NCBI GenBank assembly: GCA_029207755.1
Contig: JARCOQ010000077.1
Coordinates: forward strand, 62,001-126,000
DNA: 64,000 nt
Direction: 5' to 3'
DNA from: Chamaea fasciata
Taxonomy: Eukaryota; Chordata; Aves; Passeriformes; Sylviidae
Below the pieces are notes generated by a model. It was not told where the DNA came from and did no database searches. It saw only the letters and a program-made list of their open reading frames with translations. This document shows, piece after piece, positions 55,989 through 64,000 of the stretch. Position 1 is the stretch's first letter, and each line of letters begins with the position of its first letter. A program made the position numbers and the translations under genes.

Positions 55989-58852
55989 ATGTCAGTTTGT
56001 AGGAGGCCTTTGGCCCTCCATGGGAAGCCAGGCTTCCTGCTTGTGGCAGCTTGCATCTGGCAGAAATCCTGTTCCGTTCGGGATTGTAGGTGGCTGAGGC
56101 CTGGTTCCCGGCAGAGGGAGTTGGGCACAAAGGATGGCCTGTTTCCAGGGGTAAGTAAAGTCAGCTGCCCAGGTGCCTGATGTAAGTTTATAGCAGGCCT
56201 TTGGCCCGCTAAGGGAAGGTAGTCTTCCAGTTTGTGGCAGCTTGCATCTGGAAGAAATCCTGTTCCCTTTAGGATCGTAGGTGGCCGAGGCCTGGTGCCC
56301 AACAGAGGGAGTTGGGAACAAAGGATGGCCTGTTTCCAGGGGTAAGTAAAGTCATGTACCCAGGTGCCTGATGTCAGTTTGTAGGAGGCCTTTGGCCCTC
56401 CAAGGGAAGCAAGTCTTCCAGTTTGTGGCAGCTTGGATCTGGAAGAAATCCTGTTCCGTTCGGGATTGTAGGTGGCCGAGACTACGTGCCCGGCAGAGGG
56501 AGTTGGGCACAAATGATGGCCTGTTTCCAGGGGTAAGTAAAGTCAGCTGCCCAGGTGCCTGATGTCAGTTTGTTACAGGCCTATGGCCCCCCAAGTGATG
56601 CTAGTCTTCCTGTTCAAGGCAGCTTGCATCTTGAAAAAATCCTGTTCCGTTCAAGATTGTAGGTGGCTGAAGCCAGGTGCCCAGCAGAGGGAGTTGGGAA
56701 CAAAGGATGGCCTGTTTTTAGGGGTAAGTAAAGTCAGCTGCCCAGGTGCCTGATGTCAGTTTGTAGGAGGCCTTTGGCCCTCCATGGGAAGCCAGGCTTC
56801 CTGCTTGTGGCAGCTTGCATCTGGAAGAAATCCTGTTCCGTTCGGGATTGTAGGTGCACGGAGCCGGGTTCCCGGCAGCGGGCGTTGGGCACAAAGGATG
56901 GCCTGTTTCCAGGGGTAAGTAAAGTCAGATGCCCAGGTGCCTGATGTCAGTTTGTAGGAGGCCTTTGGCCCTCCATGGGAAGCCAGGCTTCCTGCTTGTG
57001 GCAGCTTCCATCTGGCAGAAATCCTGTTCCGTTCGGGATTGTAGGTGGCTGAGGCCTGGTTCCCGGCAGAGGGAGTTGGGCACAAAGGATGGCCTGTTTC
57101 CAGGGGTAAGTAAAGTCAGCTGCCCAGGTGCCTGATGTAAGTTTATAGCAGGCCATTGGCCCGCTAAGGGAAGGTAGTCTTCCAGTTTGTGGCAGCTTGC
57201 ATCTGGAAGAAATCCAGTTCCGTTTAGGATCGTAGGTGGCCGAGGCCTGGTGCCCGGCTGAGGGAGTTGGGAACAAAGGATGGCCTGTTTCCAGGGGTAA
57301 GTAAAGTCATGCACCCAGGTGCCTGATTTCAGTTTGTAGGAGGCCTTTGGCCCTCCAAGGGAAGCAAGTCTTCCAGTTTGTGGCAGCTTGGATCTGGAAG
57401 AAATCCTGTTCCGTTCGGGATTGTAGGTGGCCGAGACTACGTGCCCGGCAGAGGGAGTTGGGCACAAATGATGGCCTGTTTCCAGGGGTAAGTAAAGTCA
57501 GCTGCCCAGGTGCCTGATGTCAGTTTGTTACAGGCCTATGGCCCCCCAAGTGATGCTAGTCTTCCTGTTCAAGGCAGCTTGCATCTTGAAAAAATCCTGT
57601 TCCGTTCAAGATTGTAGGTGGCTGAAGCCAGGTGCCCGGCAGAGGGAGTTGGGAACAAAGGATGGCCTGTTTTTAGGGGTAAGTAAAGTCAGCTGCCCAG
57701 GTGCCTGATGTCAGTTTGTAGGAGGCCTTTGGCCCTCCATGGGAAGCCAGGCTTCCTGCTTGTGGCAGCTTGCATCTGGAAGAAATCCTGTTCCGTTCGG
57801 GATTGTAGGTGCACGGAGCCGGGTTCCCGGCAGCGGGCGTTGGGCACAAAGGATGGCCTGTTTCCAGGGGTAAGTAAAGTCAGCTGCCCAGGTGCCTGAT
57901 GTCAGTTTGTAGGAGGCCTTTGGCCCTCCATGAGAAGCCAGGCTTCCAGCTTGTGGCAGCTTGCATCTGGAAGAAATCCTGTTCCGTTTGGGATTGTAGG
58001 TGGCCGAGGCCTGGTGCCCGGCAGAGGGAGTTGGGCACAAAGGATGGCCTGTTTCCAGGGGTAAGTAAAGTCAGCTGCCCAGGTGCCTGATGTCAGTTTG
58101 CAGGTGGCAATTGTTCCTCCATGGGAAGCCAGGCTTCCTGCTTGTGGCAGCTTGTATCTGGAAGAAATCCTGTTCCGTTCGGGATTGTAGGTGGCTGGAG
58201 CCAGGTGCCCTGCTGAGGGAGTTGGGTACAAAGGATGGCCTGTTTCCAGGGGTAAATAAAGTCAGCTGCCCAGGTGCCTGATGTCAGTTTGTAGGAGGCC
58301 TTTGGCCCTCCATGGGAAGCCAGGCTTCCTGCTTGTGGCAGCTTGCATCTGAAAGAAATGCTGTTCCGTTCGGGATTGTAGGTGACCGGAGCCAGGTGCC
58401 CTGCTGAGGGAGTTGGGAAAAAAGGATGGCCTGTTTCCAGGGTAAGTAAAGTCAGCTGCCCAGGTGCCTGGTGTCAGTTTGTAAGAGGCCTTTGGAACTC
58501 CAAGGGAAGCCGGGCTTCCAGTTTGTGGCAGCTTGCATCTGGAAGAAATCCTGTTCCGTTCGGGATTGTAGGTGGCCGAGGCCAGGTGCCCGGCAGAGGG
58601 AGTTGGGCACAAAGGATGGCCTGTTTCCAGGGGGAAGTAAAGTCAGCTGCCCAGGTGCCTGATGTCAGTTTGTAGGAGGCCTTTGGCCCTCTAAGGGAAG
58701 CTAGTCTTCCAGTTTGTGGCAGCTTGCATCTGGAAGAAATCCTGTTCCGTTTAGGATCGTAGGTGGCCGAGGCCAGGTGCCCGGCTGAGGGAGGTGGGCA
58801 CAAAGGATGGCCTGTTTCCAGAGGTAAGTAAAGTCATGTACCCAGGTGCCTG
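55989..58852. repeat. 15-mer HOR, copy E2 (2864 bp)
   Basis: Same 15-unit order as E1, offset by 2865 bp, falling to 2864 because E1 has one extra base in 'aggggcgaagtaaag' near 54815. The a unit here has 'gatgtcagtttg' where E1 has 'gatgtcactttg'. The i unit at 58471 differs from E1 mainly at a CpG ('gttcggg' against 'gtttggg'). Confidence 0.88.
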
Positions 58853-60571
58853 ATGTCAGTTTGTAGGAGGCCTTTGGCCCTCCATGGGAAGCCAGGCTTC
58901 CTGCTTGTGGCAGCTTGCATCTGGCAGAAATCCTGTTCCGTTCGGGATTGTAGGTGGCTGAGGCCTGGTTCCCGGCAGAGGGAGTTGGGCACAAAGGATG
59001 GCCTGTTTCCAGGGGTAAGTAAAGTCAGCTGCCCAGGTGCCTGATGTAAGTTTATAGCAGGCCTTTGGCCCGCTAAGGGAAGGTAGTCTTCCAGTTTGTG
59101 GCAGCTTGCATCTGGAAGAAATCCTGTTCCCTTTAGGATCGTAGGTGGTCGAGGCCTGGTGCCCAACAGAGGGAGTTGGGAACAAAGGATGGCCTGTTTC
59201 CAGGGGTAAGTAAAGTCATGTACCCAGGTGCCTGATGTCAGTTTGTAGGAGGCCTTTGGCCCTCCAAGGGAAGCAAGTCTTCCAGTTTGTGGCAGCTTGG
59301 ATCTGGAAGAAATCCTGTTCCGTTCGGGATTGTAGGTGGCCGAGACTACGTGCCCGGCAGAGGGAGTTGGGCACAAATGATGGCCTGTTTCCAGGGGTAA
59401 GTAAAGTCAGCTGCCCAGGTGCCTGATGTCAGTTTGTTACAGGCCTATGGCCCCCCAAGTGATGCTAGTCTTTCTGTTCAAGGCAGCTTGCATCTTGAAA
59501 AAGTCCTGTTCCGTTCAAGATTGTAGGTGGCTGAAGCCAGGTGCCCGGCAGAGGGAGTTGGGAACAAAGGATGGCCTGTTTTTAGGGGTAAGTAAAGTCA
59601 GCTGCCCAGGTGCCTGATGTCAGTTTGTAGGAGGCCTTTGGCCCTCCATGGGAAGCCAGGCTTCCTGCTTGTGGCAGCTTGCATCTGGAAGAAATCCTGT
59701 TCCGTTCGGGATTGTAGGTGCACGGAGCCGGGTTCCCGGCAGCGGGCGTTGGGCACAAAGGATGGCCTGTTTCCAGGGGTAAGTAAAGTCAGATGCCCAG
59801 GTGCCTGATGTCAGTTTGTAGGAGGCCTTTGGCCCTCCATGGGAAGCCAGGCTTCCTGCTTGTGGCAGCTTGCATCTGGCAGAAATCCTGTTCCGTTCGG
59901 GATTGTAGGTGGCTGAGGCCTGGTTCCCGGCAGAGGGAGTTGGGCACAAAGGATGGCCTGTTTCCAGGGGTAAGTAAAGTCAGCTGCCCAGGTGCCTGAT
60001 GTAAGTTTATAGCAGGCCATTGGCCCGCTAAGGGAAGGTAGTCTTCCAGTTTGTGGCAGCTTGCATCTGGAAGAAATCCAGTTCCGTTTAGGATCGTAGG
60101 TGGCCGAGGCCTGGTGCCCGGCTGAGGGAGTTGGGAACAAAGGATGGCCTGTTTCCAGGGGTAAGTAAAGTCATGCACCCAGGTGCCTGATTTCAGTTTG
60201 TAGGAGGCCTTTGGCCCTCCAAGGGAAGCAAGTCTTCCAGTTTGTGGCAGCTTGGATCTGGAAGAAATCCTGTTCCGTTCGGGATTGTAGGTGGCCGAGA
60301 CTACGTGCCCGGCAGAGGGAGTTGGGCACAAATGATGGCCTGTTTCCAGGGGTAAGTAAAGTCAGCTGCCCAGGTGCCTGATGTCAGTTTGTTACAGGCC
60401 TATGGCCCCCCAAGTGATGCCAGTCTTCCTGTTCAAGGCAGCTTGCATCTTGAAAAAATCCTGTTCCGTTCAAGATTGTAGGTGGCTGAAGCCAGGTGCC
60501 CGGCAGAGGGAGTTGGGAACAAAGGATGGCCTGTTTTTAGGGGTAAGTAAAGTCAGCTGCCCAGGTGCCTG
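58853..60571. repeat. 15-mer HOR, copy E3, nine monomers then interrupted
   Basis: Units a to d' (58853, 59044, 59235, 59426, 59617, 59808, 59999, 60190, 60381) follow E2 at an offset of 2864 bp. The unit at 60572 is not e' but a 'tagcaggcctttggcccgc' type, so the HOR ends here. The family therefore holds about 2.6 copies in this window. Confidence 0.86.
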
Positions 60572-63500
60572 ATGTCAGTTTGTAGCAGGCCTTTGGCCCG
60601 CTAAGGGAAGGTAGTCTTCCAGTTTGTGGCAGCTTGCATCTGGAAGAAATCCTGTTCCGTTCGGGATTGTAGGTGGCCGGCGCCTGGTGCCCGGCAGAGG
60701 GAGTTGGGAACAAAGGATGGCCTGTTTCCAGAGGTAAGTAAAGTCAGCTGCCCAGGTGCCTGATGTCAGTTTGTAAGAGGCCTTTGGCCCTCTAATGGGA
60801 GCTAGTCTTCCAGTTTGTGGCAGCTTGCATCTGGAAGAAATGCTGTTCCGTTCCGGATTGTAGGTGGCCGAGGCCAGGTGCCCGGCAGAGGGAGTTGGGC
60901 AGAAAGGATGGCCTGTTTCCAGGAGTAAGTAAAGTCAGCTGCCCAGGTGCCTGATGTCAGTTTGTAGGAGGCCTTTGGCCCTCCATGGGAAGCCAGGCTT
61001 CCTGCTTGTGGCAGCTTGTATCTGGAAGAAATCCTGTTCCGTTCGGGATAGTAGGTGGCCGAGGCCTGGTGTCCGGCAGAGGGAGTTGGGCACAAAAGAT
61101 GGCCTGTTTCCAGGGTTAAGAAAAGACACCTGCCCAGGTGCCTGATGTCAGTTTGTAGCAGGCCTTTGGCCCTCTAAGGGAAGGTAGTCTTCCAGTTTGT
61201 GGCCGCTTGCATCTGGAAGAAATCCTATTCCGTTTAGGATCGTAGGTGGCCGAGGCCTGGTGCCCGGCCGAGGGAGTTGGGCACAAATGATGGCCTGTTT
61301 CCAGGGGTAAGTAAAGTCAGCTGCCCAGGTGCCTGGTGTCAGTTTGTAGGAGGCCTTTGGCCCTCCAAGGGAAGCAAGTCTTCCAGTTTGTGGAAGCTTG
61401 CATCTGGAAGAAATCCTGTTCCGTTCGGGATTGTAGGTGGCCGAGGCCAGGTGCCCGGCAGAGGGAGTTGGGCACAAATGATGGCCTGTTTCCAGGGGTA
61501 AGTAAAGTCAGCAGCCCAGGTGCCTGATGTCAGTTTGTTGCAGGCCTATGGCCCACCAAGTGAGGCTAGTCTTCCTGTCCAAGGCAGCTTGCATCTGGTA
61601 AAAATCCTGTTCCTTTCAAGATTGTAGGTGGCTGAAGCCAGGTGCCCGGCAGAGGGAGTTGGGAACAAAGGATGGCCTGTTTCCAGGGGTAAGTAAAGTC
61701 AGCTGCCCGGGTGCCTGATGTCAGTTTGTAGGAGGCCTTTGGCTTTCCAAGGGAAGCCGGGCTTCCAGCTTGTGGCAGCTTTCATCTGGAAGAAATCCTG
61801 TTCCGTTTGGGATTGTAGGTGGCCGAGGCCTGTTGCCCGGCAGAGGGAGTTGGGCACAAAGGATGGCCAGTTTCCAGAGGTAAGTAAAGTCAGCTGCCCA
61901 GGTGCCTGATGTCAGTTTGTAGGAGGCCTTTGGCCCTCCAAGGGAAGCCAGGCTTCCAGCTTGTGGCAGCTTGCATCTGGAAGAAATCGTGTTCCGTTTG
62001 GGAATGTAGGTGGCCGAGGCCTGGTGCCCGGCAGAAACAGTTGGGCACAAAGGATGGCCTGTTTCCAGGGGTAAGTAAAGTCAGCTGCCCAGGTGCCTGA
62101 TGTCAGTTTGTAGGAGGCCTTTGGCCCTCCATGGGAAGCCGGGCTTCCTGCTTGTGGCAGCTTGCATCTGGAAGAAATCCTGTTCCGTTCGGGATTGTAG
62201 GTGGCCGAGGCCAGGTGCCCGGCTAAGGGAGTTGGGCACAAAAGATGGCCTTTTTCCCGGGGTAAGAAAAGACAGCTGCCCAGGTGCCTGATGTCAGTTT
62301 GTAGCAGGCCTTTGGCCCTCTATGGGAAGGTAGTCTACCAGTTTGTGGCAGCTTGCATCTGGAAGAAATCGTGTTCCGTTTAGGATCGTAGGTGGCTGAG
62401 GCCTGGTGTCCGGCTGAGGGAGTTGGGAACAAAGGATGGCCTGTTTCCAGGGGTAAGTAAAGTCAGCTGCCCAGGTGCCTGATGTCAGTTTGTAGCAGGC
62501 CTTTGGCCCTCCAAGGGAAACTAGTCTTCCAGTTTGTGGCAGCTTGCATCTGGAAGAAATCCTGTTCCGTTCGGTATCATAGGTGGCCGAGGCCTGGTGC
62601 CCGGCAGAGGGAGTTGGGAACAAAGGATGGCCTGTTTCCAGGGGTAAGTAAAGTCACCTGCCCAGGTGTTTGGTGTCAGTTTGTAGGAGGCCTTTGGCCC
62701 TCCAAGGAAAGCAAGTCTTCCAGTTTGTGGCAGCTTGCATCTGGAAGAAATCCTGTTCCGTTCGAGATTGTTGGTGTCCGAGGCCAGGTGCCCGGCAGAG
62801 GGAGTAGGGCACAAAGGATGGCCTGTTTTCAGGGGTAAGTAAAGTCAGCTGCCCAGGTGCCTGTGTCAGTTTGTTGCAGGCCTATGGCCCTCCAAGTGAT
62901 GCTTGTCTTCCTGTTCAAGGCAGCTTGCATCTGGAAAAAATCCTGTTCCGTTCAAGACTGTAGGTGGCTGAAGTTGGGTGCCCGGCAGAGGGAGTTGGGA
63001 ACAAAGGATGGCCTGTTTTTAGGGGTAAGTAAAGTCAGCTGCCCAGGTGCCTGATGTCAGTTTGTAGGAGGCCTTTGGCGCTCCATGGGAAGCCAGGTTT
63101 CCTGCTTGTGGCAGCTTGCATCTTTAAGAAATCCTGTTCCGTTTGGGATCGTAGGTGGCCGAGGCCAGGTGCCCGGCAGAGGGAGTTGGGCACAAAGGAT
63201 GGCCTGTTTCCAGGGGTAAGTAAAGTCAGCTGCCCAGGGGCCTGATGTCAGTTTGTAGGAGGCCTTTGGCCCTCCAAGGGAAGCCAGGCTTCCAGCTTGC
63301 GGCAGCTTGCATCTGGAAGAAATCCTGTCCCGTTTGGGATTGTAGGTGGCCGAGGCCAGGTGCCCGGCAGAAGGAGTTGGGCACAAAGGATGGCCTGTTT
63401 CCAGGGGAAAGTAAAGTCAGCTGCCCAGGTGCCTGATGTCAGTTTGTAGGAGGCATTTGTCCCTCCAAGTGCAGCCAGGCTTCCAGCTTGTGGCAGCTTG

Positions 63501-64000
63501 CATCTGGAAGAAATCCTGTTCCGTTTGGGATCGTAGGTGGCCGAGGCTTGGTGCCCTGCTGCGGGAGTTGGGAACAAAGGATGGCCTGTTTCCAGGGGTA
63601 AGTAAAGTCAGCTGCCCAGGTGCCTGATGTCAGTTTGTAGCAGGCCTTTGGCCCTCCAAGGGAAATTAGTCTTCCAGTTTGTGGCAGTTTGCATCTGGAA
63701 GAAATCCTGTTCCGTTTAGGATCGTAGGTGGCCGAGGCCTGGTGCCCGGCAGAGGGAGTTGGGAACAAAGGATGGCCTGTTTCCAGGGGTAAGTAAAGTC
63801 AGCTGCCCAGGTGTTTGGTGTCAGTTTGTAGGAGGCCTTTGGCCCTCCAAAGAAAGCAAGTCTTCCAGTTTGTGGCAGCTTGCATCTGGAAGAAATCCTG
63901 TTCCGTTCGAGATTGTTGGTGGCCGAGGCCAGGTGCCCGACAGAGGGAGTAGGGCACAAAGGATGGCCTGTTTCCAGGGGTAAGTAAAGTCAGCTGCCCA
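60572..64000. repeat. Mixed monomer domain at the right end (18 monomers)
   Basis: Units here lack a long repeating order. The only clear local copy is a two-unit block at about 62482-62856 that recurs from about 63628, roughly six units downstream, with markers 'gtgtttggtgtcag' and 'cgagattgttggtg'. The unit at 62857 is a 'tgatgct' type with a shortened start ('cctgtgtcag'). Some copies carry 'gtaagaaaagac' in place of 'gtaagtaaagtc' (near 61115 and 62265). The array continues past the window edge. Confidence 0.78.

Larger units (their letters stand above)
1..64000. repeat. Satellite DNA array, ~191-bp monomer, single orientation
   Basis: Every stretch I inspected is a variant of the same unit, and the landmark 'gatgtcagtttgtag' recurs every 188-194 bp (for example 57, 248, 439, 630, 821) to the end of the window. 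All copies face the same way. Monomers differ by substitutions and by 1-3 base indels. No transposon, low-complexity tract, sequence gap or unique sequence interrupts the array, and neither array edge lies in the window. Long open frames occur on both strands, but they repeat with the unit and change frame at each copy, so they are not evidence of coding. Families with this architecture are usually centromeric, pericentromeric or subtelomeric heterochromatin; which applies here cannot be read from the sequence. Confidence 0.98.

Noticed and set aside
62755..62775. Pol III B box (GTTCGAGAT, and GTTCAAGAT in 'tgatgct' units)
   Set aside because: It matches eight of nine core positions but lacks the final C, and I found no A box at a suitable distance. 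No tRNA or SINE body is present.
57..64000. Hundreds of 60-180 codon open frames on both strands
   Set aside because: They recur with the 191-bp unit, change frame at every unit, are equally long on both strands, and are disrupted by the same indels that alter unit length. I see no start context, codon bias or recognisable domain. They are shadows of a repeat without stops.
1..64000. CRISPR array or bacterial repeat system
   Set aside because: The 191-bp units follow each other without unique spacers and no cas-like gene is present.
1..64000. Embedded transposons, retroviral sequence, telomere repeats or microsatellites
   Set aside because: Every stretch I checked could be assigned to the satellite unit. 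I saw no TTAGGG run, target-site duplication, poly-A tail or unique insert.

Overview
The whole 64 kb window is one uninterrupted tandem satellite array. A unit of about 191 bp (roughly 335 copies by length) is repeated head to tail in a single orientation from the first base to the last. I see no gene, RNA gene, transposon, CRISPR array, unrelated insert or inverted segment. One unit (57-247), counted by hand, is 54% G+C (103 of 191). Because 191 is not a multiple of 3, the many 60-180 codon open frames are repeat shadows that shift frame at every unit, so I annotate no CDS.

The organism is a eukaryote, most likely an animal with cytosine methylation. Variant positions between units fall heavily on CpG sites and look like C-to-T or G-to-A decay. 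The array has multi-kilobase higher-order repeats (HORs), and the unit length is close to an animal nucleosome repeat length. A centromeric or pericentromeric array is the most natural reading. The unit length equals that implied by the name of the zebra finch centromere-associated satellite Tgut191A, but I cannot recall that sequence, so this is only a lead.

Layout, with monomers numbered from the ATG of 'gatgtcag': 1-4641, mixed monomers with short local duplications. 4642-7313, a block repeated at 11512-14563. 7314-8267, mixed. 8268-11511 and 14564-19527, five copies of an inferred 11-monomer HOR, each with different monomers missing. 19528-23346, a mosaic. 23347-51978, four copies (the last cut short) of a very long HOR of 42, 42, 53 and 13+ monomers (about 8.0, 8.0, 10.1 and 2.5 kb), with a nested 9-monomer duplication, a 9-monomer deletion and hybrid junction monomers. 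51979-53123, a transition. 53124-60571, about 2.6 copies of a 15-monomer HOR (2864-2865 bp) that itself contains a duplicated 5-monomer block. 60572-64000, mixed monomers with little long-range order.

Nothing here works as a gene system. The interest lies in the record of unequal exchange, in three distinct HOR families side by side, and in a recurrent motif in which a pyrimidine-rich 3' splice-site-like sequence directly abuts a GTAAGTA 5' splice-site-like sequence in nearly every monomer.
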